64,000 bases of DNA from Paenibacillus endophyticus (lineage in GTDB: Bacteria; Bacillota; Bacilli; Paenibacillales; Paenibacillaceae), in assembly GCF_014192395.1 (NCBI RefSeq), contig NZ_JACHXW010000013.1, positions 1 through 64,000 of the forward strand. Reading direction: 5' to 3'. The notes under the pieces were generated by a model. The model was not told the DNA's origin, did not search any database, and saw only the letters and a program-made list of their open reading frames with translations. Numbering within the stretch: position 1 is the first letter of the stretch; each line of letters opens with the position of its first letter. The translations under genes were made by a program, and so were the position numbers. Positions 8,107-16,734 of this stretch are shown piece by piece.

Positions 8107-9011
8107 AGCATACTTTAGAAATGAATCCGTCTGCCAACCCGTTCAGCGGCAAAAAAGGGCTTAACCGTCTGAAAGACCGCATGTTTACCGGAATCGTTTG
8201 GACGCTTGGCGTCTTGATTATCGCCTTTATCTTCGGGCTTCTCTATCTCATTCTGCAGGATGGCCTTCCCAAAATAACATGGGATTTCATATTCGGCCTG
8301 CCGAGCGAAATTGACGAAGGCGGCGGAATTGGTCCGACGCTGATCAACTCCTTTTATATTTTGTTCATTTCACTGCTCATTTCCATTCCGCTCGGAATGG
8401 CAGCAGGCATTTACTTGGCGGAGTTCGCTCCGGACAACAAGCTGATCGGCTTCGTCCGCATTTGCGTGGAGGGTCTAGCCTCCGTGCCTTCCATTATTTT
8501 CGGCTTGTTCGGCATCGCCTTGTTCGTGGAGTACTTTGAGATCGGACTGACCATTCTAGGCGGCGCGGTCAGCCTCGCTTTCCTAAACCTGCCCGTGCTT
8601 ACGCGCGTCACCGAGGAATCGATCCGATCCGTGCCCAAGGAACTGAAAAGCGCCTCCTTCGCGCTTGGCGGCACGCATTTGCAGACAATTATGCGCGCCT
8701 TGATTCCGGCAGCGCTCAGCGGCATCATAACGGGCATCTGCCTTGTCGCTGGCCGCGCATTCGGAGAAAGCGCCGTTATTATCTTGACCGCTGGCGTCAC
8801 CACCTCCGGCGAAATGTGGGATTTCAGCCTGTTCTCACCGGGTGCCACGCTCGCTGTTCATCTATGGTACGTGCAGTCGGAGGCAATTGTCGGCGATGCG
8901 CAGGAAATTGCGCAAAAAGCGGCGGCCGTGCTCGTATTCGTTGTGCTGCTTATCAACTTGGTCTTCCGCATACCGCTGTGGCTCAATGCGCGCCGCACGA
9001 AACGTTCGTAA
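8103..9011 (+). CDS. pstA: phosphate ABC transporter permease PstA
   Basis: 302 residues starting at ATG 8103 inside the pstC stop. Typical PstA features are GGGIGPTLINSFYILFISLL, PLGMAAGIYLAEFAP, SVPSIIFGLFG and the coupling loop FALGGTHLQTIMRALIPAALSG. The operon stops here: the usual next gene, pstB (the ATPase), is absent, and no phoU is found in the window. Confidence 0.92.
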   Translation: MKHTLEMNPSANPFSGKKGLNRLKDRMFTGIVWTLGVLIIAFIFGLLYLILQDGLPKITWDFIFGLPSEIDEGGGIGPTLINSFYILFISLLISIPLGMAAGIYLAEFAPDNKLIGFVRICVEGLASVPSIIFGLFGIALFVEYFEIGLTILGGAVSLAFLNLPVLTRVTEESIRSVPKELKSASFALGGTHLQTIMRALIPAALSGIITGICLVAGRAFGESAVIILTAGVTTSGEMWDFSLFSPGATLAVHLWYVQSEAIVGDAQEIAQKAAAVLVFVVLLINLVFRIPLWLNARRTKRS

Positions 9012-9047
9012 CGAACGGCTCCTACAATATGCCGAACTTCCATCAGC

Positions 9048-9071
9048 CGCATCCGTCGTGGGTGCGGCTGA
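9048..9071 (+). terminator. hairpin after pstA
   Basis: CAGCCGCA pairs with TGCGGCTG. It has no clear T-run, so it is a weak terminator or an mRNA-stabilising hairpin. Confidence 0.35.
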
Positions 9072-9173
9072 TTCCCGTATAGGGATTTATTGTAAAAAAA
9101 GAATATCCTCCGCATAACTGCCGCGATATAATAAAGGAGTACGCATAAGATTAAAGAACGGCGGTGCTGCTCC

Positions 9174-9665
9174 ATGGTTAGATCACCTAAGCTGACAGTT
9201 CCCAAAACCATTCTGGAACGATCGCATGACGCGATCGCCATCCTGTTGCTCGTGCTCTCCTTTTCATATTTCATCATAAATTGGGCTGATCTTCCGCAGA
9301 CGGTTGCCATCCATTTCAACGGAAGCGGCGAGGCGGACGGCTGGGGAAGCAAAACCGTGCTGCTGCTGCTGCCCATTCTATTGCTTGTCATTTTCATCGG
9401 GCTTTCGCTATTGCGAAAAATCCCCCATCAATTCAACTATACAGCCGTTATTACGGATCAAAACGCTCTACATCACTACAGCAACGCCATTATTCTGCTT
9501 AGCTGGGTTAAGCTTGAGATTGTTCTCATCTTCAGCTATTTGCAGTGGGCCGTCATTCAAAACGCTCTGGGAGAATCAAGCGGCATTGGCTTGTGGCAGC
9601 TTCCAGCCGCTTTCCTCATTCTGCTTGGCACGATTCTTTATTATGTGATGAAATTAAGGAAATAG
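9174..9665 (+). CDS. DUF1648 integral membrane protein
   Basis: 163 residues with four predicted transmembrane helices. Between helices 1 and 2 is the DUF1648 signature (LPQTVAIHFNGSGEADGWG, about 42-61), the N-terminal module of SdpI-like immunity proteins. Here it stands without the SdpI C-terminal domain, so immunity is not implied. The function is unknown. It has its own leader after the pst operon. Confidence 0.65.
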   Translation: MVRSPKLTVPKTILERSHDAIAILLLVLSFSYFIINWADLPQTVAIHFNGSGEADGWGSKTVLLLLPILLLVIFIGLSLLRKIPHQFNYTAVITDQNALHHYSNAIILLSWVKLEIVLIFSYLQWAVIQNALGESSGIGLWQLPAAFLILLGTILYYVMKLRK

Positions 9666-9759
9666 CGCGATAACCGCGCTCTGCCATATTGTAGTTTCCA
9701 TCTGGATATCATTTTCTGATAGAATGGATAACACAGGCTATCTATCGGAGGTTAAGATT

Positions 9760-10536
9760 TTGGACTATATTATTCTGGATATCGAATTTAATGGACGCAA
9801 ATTTGCAAGTGAGCTGCCGATGGAGGTTATCGAGATCGGAGCCGTTCGTTTGAATAGCGAGCTGCAGCAGACCGATGAGTTTTCCGCGTTAATCAAGCCC
9901 ATCTATTTCGCCAAGCTGAACAACTTTATCAAGAAAAAAACCGGCATACCTCAAGAAGACATCGATACCGCGAGCCGGTTTCCCAAGGTCATCCGCGATT
10001 TCACCGCATGGCTGAACAAAAGCGAGTCTTTCCTACTGTTTACATGGGGCGGCGAGGATTTGAAGCGAATCGTCTATGATACGCGGATGCATAAGCTCGA
10101 TGACAGCTTCTGGATGGCAGCCGATTATTTCGACCTGCTGAAAGGCTATATTCGTTATAAAAATGTCACGAACGACGTCAGCGTCGAGGCTGCCCTGCTT
10201 GATCTGGAGATTGAAGCTCAGGGCTCTGCCCACCGCGCGCTTGACGATGCCCGAATGACGGCCGAAGTATTCCGCAAAATCTATGGCGAGCTTGATTTCA
10301 GCCTCAAGCAGCAATTCAAGGATATGTATACGAATGCCAAGGAAAGGCGCATGGTCAAGAATGCGATACGGACCATGACCTCGCAGAAGGTAGTGCCGCA
10401 ATGGGAGATATTCGCAGAAAAGTACCTTGCGGGGAAAGCCAGCTTCGAGGATGTGCGGAAAGTCGCTGAGCTTCAGCAGTATTTTGATGCGGAGCTGGAG
10501 AAAGCCGCTAAGCCGACCGCCGGACAAGTCGTATAA
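9760..10536 (+). CDS. DEDDh 3'-5' exonuclease, KapD/ERI-1-like
   Basis: 258 residues of the RNase T/DnaQ exonuclease fold. Exo I is ILDIEFNG with EVIEIGAV, Exo II is around TWGGEDLKRIVYD, and Exo III is AHRALDDARMTAEVF (the catalytic H and D). I prefer the TTG start at 9760, with GGAGG eight bases upstream, over ATG 9724, which has no ribosome site; the protein then begins with the core strand. The KapD-like group is tied to sporulation inhibition in Bacillus, and a role in RNA processing is the safer reading. Confidence 0.8.
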   Translation: MDYIILDIEFNGRKFASELPMEVIEIGAVRLNSELQQTDEFSALIKPIYFAKLNNFIKKKTGIPQEDIDTASRFPKVIRDFTAWLNKSESFLLFTWGGEDLKRIVYDTRMHKLDDSFWMAADYFDLLKGYIRYKNVTNDVSVEAALLDLEIEAQGSAHRALDDARMTAEVFRKIYGELDFSLKQQFKDMYTNAKERRMVKNAIRTMTSQKVVPQWEIFAEKYLAGKASFEDVRKVAELQQYFDAELEKAAKPTAGQVV

Positions 10537-10560
10537 TTCGAATAACCAACAATATAACAG

Positions 10561-10612
10561 AAACCCCCGATTCTTCATGCGAAGACCGCATGGAATAGAA
10601 TCGGGGGTTTTA
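10561..10612 (+). terminator. intrinsic terminator after the exonuclease
   Basis: AAACCCCCGATTC pairs with GAATCGGGGGTTT, with an inner ATGCG/CGCAT stem. It lies 25 bp after the exonuclease stop and just before the EamA gene. Confidence 0.75.
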
Positions 10613-10635
10613 CAAGTATGGGAGAATAGACAGCA

Positions 10636-11514
10636 ATGGAACGCAGCACCAAGTCAGTCGCAACCTATGAATTGCTTTATATCATTGGCATTATTGCCAT
10701 TTCCTTTTCATCCATTTTCGTACGCTGGTCAGAAGCCGATGTCGCCGTCATCGCGATGTACAGGCTCTATTTGACCAACCTCATCATGCTGCCGCTCGTT
10801 TGGAAGTACCGCGCAGAAATGTTCCATCTCAGCGCAAAGCAATGGCGGCTGCTTGCCTTCTCAGGCGTCATGCTCGCCCTGCATTTCCTTCTATGGATGG
10901 CCTCCTTGCGGCTGACAACCGTCGCGAGCTCCACCGTCATTCTGACGTTAGAGCCAGTTATGGTCATGCTCGGCTCTTACTTCATCTTCCGCATCAAGGC
11001 AAATCGGATGATGCTATGGGGCATGGGGCTGGCGCTCGTCGGCTCCGTCATAATCGGATCAGGCGACTTTGCCCTCTCTGGCGATGCTTTGCTCGGAGAT
11101 ATTCTCTCCTTGCTCGGAGCGGCAGCCGTAGCCGTCCATATGCTGATCGGCAAGCAGCTCCGCAAAGACATGAGCGCCTTCGCCTACAACTTCTGGGTTT
11201 TTGCGCTTGCCGCTACGGCGCTTGCCTTCTACAATATCGTGCGCGGCAACTCTTTCACGGGCTACAGCTCGAAGGAATGGGGCTTATTCCTGCTGCTGGC
11301 GATCGTGCCGACTTTGTTCGGCCATTACCTGTTCAACTGGCTGCTGAAGCATATGAGCGCAGCCGCGGTGTCCATGTCCGTACTCGGCGAGCCTGTCATT
11401 TCCTCCTTGCTCGCATGGGTGCTCCTCAAGGAAGCATTGACAGGGTATCAGCTGGCAGCCGGAGCATTGATCCTTTTTGGGGTTTGGCTGTTCATTCGGC
11501 ATGGGAAGGAATAA
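10636..11514 (+). CDS. EamA/DMT-superfamily transporter
   Basis: 292 residues, ten predicted helices in two EamA repeats. The first repeat ends with VASSTVILTLEPVMVMLGSY. The second ends with AAAVSMSVLGEPVISSLLAW, the typical duplicated motif with a conserved E-P. It is a likely exporter of amino acids or other small metabolites; the substrate is not readable. Transcription ends at a strong convergent terminator shared with the nitroreductase gene. Confidence 0.85.
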   Translation: MERSTKSVATYELLYIIGIIAISFSSIFVRWSEADVAVIAMYRLYLTNLIMLPLVWKYRAEMFHLSAKQWRLLAFSGVMLALHFLLWMASLRLTTVASSTVILTLEPVMVMLGSYFIFRIKANRMMLWGMGLALVGSVIIGSGDFALSGDALLGDILSLLGAAAVAVHMLIGKQLRKDMSAFAYNFWVFALAATALAFYNIVRGNSFTGYSSKEWGLFLLLAIVPTLFGHYLFNWLLKHMSAAAVSMSVLGEPVISSLLAWVLLKEALTGYQLAAGALILFGVWLFIRHGKE

Positions 11515-11517
11515 TAC

Positions 11518-11559
11518 AAAAGGGAGGAAGGAGCCGCATGCCGCTCCTTCCTCCCTTTT
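11518..11559. terminator. bidirectional terminator
   Basis: AAAAGGGAGGAAGGAGC pairs perfectly with GCTCCTTCCTCCCTTTT. It is flanked by an A-run and a T-run and lies between the convergent EamA and nitroreductase genes. Confidence 0.9.
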
Positions 11560-11562
11560 CTT

Positions 11563-12126
11563 CTATCCCCTATGCCACGTCACTAACTGCTCCGCCGGCT
11601 TTCTAGGCTTCGCCTTAGGAATCTTATCCGCTTCGAAATATCCCAAATGGAGCGTACCTACTATTTTCTCATTCGGCATAATGCCGGCTTTCTCTTTGAA
11701 TGTTTCCTCGCGGTTGTACTCATGCGTCTTCCACACAAAGCCCATTTCCCATTCCCAAGCTAGCAGCTGCATGTTCTGGATCAACGAGGCTGCTGCCAGC
11801 AATGCATCCTCCGTCTTGCCTGGATGCTTATCTTCTGTAATAACAACAACGATATGGGCAGGCGTTTCTTGTTCATATTCATAGCGGGCGCCTGCTCCAT
11901 ATCGCTCCAGCTCCTCCTGCGTGTATGTAGACAACACGGCATCAGCGAACGCCTTGCGTCCATCCTTCATAAACACGATAAAACGCCAAGGCTCGACACG
12001 AGAATGGAAGGGTGCCCAGACAGCCGCATTCAGCAGCCGAAGCAGCCTTTCCTCCGTAACTTCCTTATCCGAAAAGGACCTGATCGTTCTGCGGTCCCGT
12101 ATCGTCCGTTCGATCCCATTATGCAA
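11563..12126 (-). CDS. nitroreductase-family protein
   Basis: 187 residues of the FMN-dependent nitroreductase fold. The N-terminal motif RDRRTIRSFSDKEV is the FMN-phosphate region, WAPFHSRVEPWRFIVF follows, and the C-terminal HLGYFEADKIPKAKPRKP is typical. The start is TTG 12126 with AGGAGG nine bases upstream. It lies 20 bp after the siderophore-binding lipoprotein gene and is probably cotranscribed with it under Fur. A link to ferric-siderophore reduction is conceivable but only inferred from that position. Confidence 0.8.
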   Translation of the reverse strand: MHNGIERTIRDRRTIRSFSDKEVTEERLLRLLNAAVWAPFHSRVEPWRFIVFMKDGRKAFADAVLSTYTQEELERYGAGARYEYEQETPAHIVVVITEDKHPGKTEDALLAAASLIQNMQLLAWEWEMGFVWKTHEYNREETFKEKAGIMPNEKIVGTLHLGYFEADKIPKAKPRKPAEQLVTWHRG

Positions 12127-12146
12127 GTTGATTAACCTCCTGCGGT

Positions 12147-13070
12147 TTACTGTTTATTCTGCTTAATAGCAGCAACAATTTCATCAACCGCCCTGATCGT
12201 TGCTACCGGCGAGAAGCCGAAATTCATCCACTCTTTATCGCCAACCAAATAGACTTGATTCGCTTTAACCGCTTTTAAACTCTGCCAAACAGGATTAATT
12301 TTCATATCGTCATATATTTTTTGTGCGCTTGCCTTATCCTCCCCGCCGTCCACTTGAAGAATAATATGGTCCGGATCGTATTCGGTCAGCGTTTCCAATG
12401 AGATCGCTAGGCTGCCCTCCTCTTTCGGGTATGCAGCAACGGTCTGCAGGCCGAGCTCGCCGTGAATGACCTTCCCTCTATCGGAGATTTCGCCCATAAT
12501 ATAGCTTTCCGTCTGCATAATTCGCATGTATACGAACGTTTCACTTCCGACGGTCGGTTGTAAGGCGGCTTTGGCTTCCTGGATATGTGCTTCGTAATCC
12601 TTAATGACTTTCTCTGCTATCTCCGTTTTATCAAGCGCCGCTGCAACATCCCGCAGTTCATCCCGCCAGTTGTCACGATCCGGCATCAGCACGGTTTTGG
12701 CAATTTTTGAATATTGATCGTACACCTTTTCATCCCGCCATTTGGGCGCAATAATTAGATCCGGCTCCGCCGCAAGCAAACCTTCCAAATTCTCGCCGTC
12801 GCCTAGTTTAACTACATCTTTGAAAGCATCATTGAAGTAGCTTGGGAACTCTGAATGATAATTTTCAGCCGCAACCGGCGTTACGCCAAGCACATATAAG
12901 AAATCCGGATAGGTAATCGAAGTGGCCACCACTCTTTGTTTTTCTGTTTCCGGTTCGGCAGCTGGAGCAGCTGTGTTCTTCCCCTCATTTGTTTCATTCG
13001 CTCCACAAGCCGTCATTACTATCAGGACAAGCGCTATCATCCATACGCTTCCTATTCTCCGCTTACTCAT
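12147..13070 (-). CDS. iron-siderophore ABC transporter substrate-binding lipoprotein (FecB/FhuD class)
   Basis: 307 residues with a lipobox (VMTAC) at about 18-22 and the two lobes of a class III periplasmic binding protein (TYPDFLYVLGVTPVAAE, then LLAAEPDLIIAPKW). A Fur box lies directly upstream. It stands alone, with no FecCD permease or ATPase in the window, so it must work with a transporter encoded elsewhere. It closely resembles the C-terminal domain of the adjacent AraC regulator: both carry WRDELRD, DHIILQ and a W-N-F-FSP-AT-AVDE ending. Confidence 0.88.
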   Translation of the reverse strand: MSKRRIGSVWMIALVLIVMTACGANETNEGKNTAAPAAEPETEKQRVVATSITYPDFLYVLGVTPVAAENYHSEFPSYFNDAFKDVVKLGDGENLEGLLAAEPDLIIAPKWRDEKVYDQYSKIAKTVLMPDRDNWRDELRDVAAALDKTEIAEKVIKDYEAHIQEAKAALQPTVGSETFVYMRIMQTESYIMGEISDRGKVIHGELGLQTVAAYPKEEGSLAISLETLTEYDPDHIILQVDGGEDKASAQKIYDDMKINPVWQSLKAVKANQVYLVGDKEWMNFGFSPVATIRAVDEIVAAIKQNKQ

Positions 13071-13097
13071 AATTCCATCCCTCTCGCCGTCATATAT

Positions 13098-13122
13098 TAA
13101 TAATAATTCTCATTCTCATTAT
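13098..13122 (-). promoter_or_regulatory. Fur box upstream of the siderophore-binding lipoprotein
   Basis: On the minus strand the sequence reads AATGAGAATGAGAATTATTA. It fits the overlapping GATAAT/GAGAAT hexamer pattern of Fur sites and lies about 30-50 bp before the start codon. Confidence 0.65.
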
Positions 13123-13197
13123 AGAGGGTAGCCTTATATTGTACATGGAGCATTGGAAACAAAACATGGAGGAATGCGAATAAACACGGTCCCATGG

Positions 13198-14787
13198 CTA
13201 TTTTCTGGCAGCAAATATTTGAATCATTTCGTCAACCGCGAAATGCGTTGCAAGCGGGGAGAATGAAAAGTTATACCATTCCGCATGCCCGACCTGATGT
13301 ATCCGGCTTTCCCTGCCTATGGTCAACCGTTCCCCATTCGTCCGTCCCCATAGCTTCTTATTATCTGTTTGTAAAATAATATGGTCCGCCTTCAGCTCGG
13401 ACAGCCTATCGAGGGGCAATATGATGCCAGCTTGACTCAAAGCGGATATATCTGGCGGCTTTAAGCCTAGCTCCGAATACAGGATGCGCCCTCTTGATGA
13501 TTTCTCGCCAAATACGACTGCTCCCTCAAAGGTCAGCCGCACGTAGACAACCGTTTCGCCTTTAACAGCGAAATATAGCGTTTCCCTAGCCTGATCCAGC
13601 TTAACCGAAAAGCGTTCAATCACGGCATTCGCCTCAGACCGCTTGCCTAATATTTCTGCCATATCCCGCAGCTCATCGCGCCAATCCTCACGGCTTGGCA
13701 GCAGCACCGTTGTTGCGATACGGCTAAGCTCCTCGTAGATTGCTTGATCCTGCCACTCAGAAGCGACGATCAAATCAGGCTTCGATGATCTAATCTTGTC
13801 CAGGCTTAATATTTTATTATAGTGAAGCTTCTCCACTCCACCGAAGGAAGCTTGCAAATAGTAAGGAAACTCCTGATGGGGAGTTGGCGCTGCGATCGGT
13901 GTAACGCCTAGCACATGCATCAATTCCGGATATGTGACCCTTGTTCCGAAATGTCTCCTCTGCTGCAAATAATAACGCGGGGATAAACCTACCTTTTGCT
14001 TAAATCGCCTGCTGAAATAATGCTCGTCCTCAAAACCGACTCGGCGTGCGATTATATGGAAGCTGTCTCCAGATAGGTTGAGCAAGTCCTTGGCTTTCCT
14101 TATTCGCAGGCCAATTAAGTAATCAAGCGGGTTCTCGCCCGTCATTTCCTTAAAAAGAACCGTGTACCAGCGCCTGCTAATATTAGCTAGCCTCGCCAAC
14201 TGTTCGACCGATATCGCTTCATCGAGATGGCGCTCCATATATTGCAGCGTGCGTTTGACAGCAAGCCGCGGGTTTTTGCTTTCTTTTTGGAAACGTTGCT
14301 GTTCAGTCAATGCAAAAACCAGCTTCTGGAAAATAAAACGATTCGCAATAGCTTCCTGCTCGTCCACTGTATTAGCAGCGCGAAAAAGCGATCTAACCAT
14401 GTCTTGAATCGAATCCGTAGCCTCGAGCACCGAGTTTCTCTCGACCAAATCCGATGGCTCATTATCTAGCTGGCTATTAAGATGACTCTGCTTCTCCGCC
14501 TGATAAACTTTATATGTGATCATAAAGCAGCCTAGTGTAGGCTGCCCGTCATTAATAATCCGAGCTTGTTCCCTCGGACGAATCATCTGGATCATATGCT
14601 GAGCCAAAAGCTTCTCCCCCTGCTCTGACTGAAGCAAACCATTCCCTGCTTCTACAATAAGCAGAAGCGGCTCGGCACCTGCCGCAACCTTCAACTGCTC
14701 GCCTGCCGCAGCGGTCAAATACTGTATATCCTGCATCACAAAAAAAAGATCACGGAATGGAAGCTTGTTTGTTATCTGTCTGCCCAT
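13198..14787 (-). CDS. AraC-family regulator with C-terminal siderophore-binding domain (Btr-like)
   Basis: 529 residues in three parts. Residues 1-125 form an AraC cupin-like region. Residues about 165-270 hold the double AraC helix-turn-helix (SVEQLARLANISRRWYTVLF, then DSFHIIARRVGFEDEHYFSR). Residues about 275-529 are a FecB-like ligand-binding domain without signal peptide, so it senses its ligand in the cytoplasm. This is the architecture of Bacillus Btr (YbbB), the bacillibactin-responsive activator. The adjacent lipoprotein is a close paralogue of its sensor domain, so the pair should recognise the same siderophore. Relative to the lipoprotein the sensor domain is shortened near its C-terminus. 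Confidence 0.88.
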   Translation of the reverse strand: MGRQITNKLPFRDLFFVMQDIQYLTAAAGEQLKVAAGAEPLLLIVEAGNGLLQSEQGEKLLAQHMIQMIRPREQARIINDGQPTLGCFMITYKVYQAEKQSHLNSQLDNEPSDLVERNSVLEATDSIQDMVRSLFRAANTVDEQEAIANRFIFQKLVFALTEQQRFQKESKNPRLAVKRTLQYMERHLDEAISVEQLARLANISRRWYTVLFKEMTGENPLDYLIGLRIRKAKDLLNLSGDSFHIIARRVGFEDEHYFSRRFKQKVGLSPRYYLQQRRHFGTRVTYPELMHVLGVTPIAAPTPHQEFPYYLQASFGGVEKLHYNKILSLDKIRSSKPDLIVASEWQDQAIYEELSRIATTVLLPSREDWRDELRDMAEILGKRSEANAVIERFSVKLDQARETLYFAVKGETVVYVRLTFEGAVVFGEKSSRGRILYSELGLKPPDISALSQAGIILPLDRLSELKADHIILQTDNKKLWGRTNGERLTIGRESRIHQVGHAEWYNFSFSPLATHFAVDEMIQIFAARK

Positions 14788-14953
14788 CTGTCACCCTCCT
14801 CCCATCCTCATCATTATACATGGTCGATTCACCTTTTATAAAAAAATCATTGCAAACGCATAAGCAATACCAATTGGAATATTAGAGTGAATCCATGATA
14901 AATTTATAACAAACTAAAATCATGGGTTTACTTATTTATTAAGGAGGTTTAAC

Positions 14954-16498
14954 ATGCTTCTCTCTAAAATACTGCCTCAAACGGCAAGGGTGCATCCTAA
15001 CAGCCCAGCCATGAAAGACTCGAAAAGCACCTTGTCTTATCAGCAACTGCTGACGTTCGTAAACCGTGTCGCACAAGGCTATATTCGGCTCGGAATTCAA
15101 CCTGGCGAACGAATTGCTTTGCTCGGATACCCTTCCAAATCCCTTGCTATTTCCGAATTGGCAGCGGTAGCGATAGAAGCCATTCCTTTTGCCATCGCCC
15201 CGGAGCTTACATCCCCAGAGATCGAAGCGATTATTCAAAATGCGAATCCCAAGTTAATCGTTTATGATCCCGATCTTCCCTTTATTGATACATTCCTGCA
15301 ATCTTTATCCAGCAAACAAGCTCCCATCCCTTTGCACTCGCCTTTTAGGACCACGACTATATCGGATTTCATGGAAAATGAATCTTCCTACACCCCTGTG
15401 TATGAAGCAAAAGCTGACGATGTTTCGCTTATCATTTATACAGGAGGTACGACCGGACGCTCAAAGGGCGTTATTCACTCCCATCGCAGCATTCGCAGCT
15501 GGTCTTTTTTAAATCCCGAGCGAGGCGGCGGGCATCACTCTACCAAAAAATCCATTGTGCCGAACCAAGCGCATTTGACTGGCCAGTTTATTTTGTGGAC
15601 GACATTATTCGAAGGCGGTTGTCTGATTTACCCGAATGCCTACCCATTGCAAGCAACTGAACTGGTTGATATTATCGAACGGGAACAAATTCAATATCTC
15701 GGGACGGTCGGGCTTCTTTTCCGCGATATGGCTACTTTAGAAGAAGTGAAGACCCGCAACTTCTCATCCATTAAAGGCGTTTCATGCGGGGGTGCTCCCA
15801 TCAGCGCAAATACTTTTCATCGTGCAGCCGAACTTTTCCCACATGCCCAACTAAACCAGGTATACGCGCAAACTGAGAGCGGGCAATTTATTAGCTACCT
15901 GTCTATAAACGAGTGCTTTCTTGAAGGAAAACTGCATCGGCTTGCCTCGGTTGGCAATCCGTCCCATCTGGCTCGTTGGGGGCAGAAACCGTTTAAATTG
16001 CGCCTCATCGATGATTATGGAACAGATGTCGCATTAGGAGACATCGGCGAGGTGATTTGCCAAGGTGAGCAGATCATGCTCGGCTATTGGAACAATCCCG
16101 TTGATACCGAACAAGCCTTGCGAAACGGCTGGCTTCACACTGGAGACATGGGCAGATTCGACGAGGATGGTTATTTGTATCTCGTTGACCGGAAGAAAGA
16201 GATCGTTATTGTCGATGCCTCCAATGTTTATTGCGGGGAAGTAGAGCAAATCATCAGCCAGCATCCCTCCGTGCTGGAGGTTGCAGTTCTCGGAACGCCT
16301 TTGCCCCATGAGGGGGAACAAGTTACAGCCGTTGTTGTACTGAAGAAGGACGCATCGCTGACAATCGATCAAATCAAACTGTTCTGCTTGTCTCAATTAG
16401 CGGGGTTCAAAATCCCAACGCGCTTGGTAATTGAAGACGTTCTTCCTCGAACAGCCGTCGGCAAAATCAATAAAGCCGAAATCAGAAGGCGAATATGA
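14954..16498 (+). CDS. AMP-dependent acyl-CoA synthetase/ligase (ANL superfamily)
   Basis: 514 residues. The adenylate-forming core motifs are all present: the P-loop IIYTGGTTGRSKG (about 159-171), the A5-type motif VYAQTES, the A7 motif GWLHTGDMG, A8 with DRKKEIVI and the A10 lysine in PRTAVGKINK. AAGGAGG lies six bases before ATG 14954. The gene is divergent from the Btr-like regulator but has no visible Fur box and no carrier-protein genes nearby. A stand-alone fatty or aryl acyl-CoA ligase is therefore the better call than a siderophore synthetase, though the latter is not excluded. Confidence 0.8.
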   Translation: MLLSKILPQTARVHPNSPAMKDSKSTLSYQQLLTFVNRVAQGYIRLGIQPGERIALLGYPSKSLAISELAAVAIEAIPFAIAPELTSPEIEAIIQNANPKLIVYDPDLPFIDTFLQSLSSKQAPIPLHSPFRTTTISDFMENESSYTPVYEAKADDVSLIIYTGGTTGRSKGVIHSHRSIRSWSFLNPERGGGHHSTKKSIVPNQAHLTGQFILWTTLFEGGCLIYPNAYPLQATELVDIIEREQIQYLGTVGLLFRDMATLEEVKTRNFSSIKGVSCGGAPISANTFHRAAELFPHAQLNQVYAQTESGQFISYLSINECFLEGKLHRLASVGNPSHLARWGQKPFKLRLIDDYGTDVALGDIGEVICQGEQIMLGYWNNPVDTEQALRNGWLHTGDMGRFDEDGYLYLVDRKKEIVIVDASNVYCGEVEQIISQHPSVLEVAVLGTPLPHEGEQVTAVVVLKKDASLTIDQIKLFCLSQLAGFKIPTRLVIEDVLPRTAVGKINKAEIRRRI

Positions 16499-16734
16499 GC
16501 TATCCTGCACATTTTCATTCCTATGTTCAAAAATAGGCGTTAAACCAGTAATCTGGCCGTTTAACCTGAATATGTACAACATATCCCCGTACGGAGGCTC
16601 AAATATGCAAAATGATGCTTCGCTTGAACGGTTCCCTAGGTAAATTAGAGCAACCGTTTCTTGAAAGCCAAAATGAATATAAAAAGCCTCCTAAACCAAT
16701 TGCTGGCGATACTTGCGTTACTCCCTACTGCCAG

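Noticed and set aside
9174..9665. The DUF1648 protein as an SdpI immunity protein
   Set aside because: It has only the DUF1648 part, lacks the SdpI domain and has no sdp toxin genes or SdpR regulator around it.
14954..16498. The AMP ligase as a siderophore-specific adenylation enzyme
   Set aside because: Next to a siderophore regulator, but no Fur box, carrier protein or other biosynthetic gene; a general acyl-CoA ligase explains it better.
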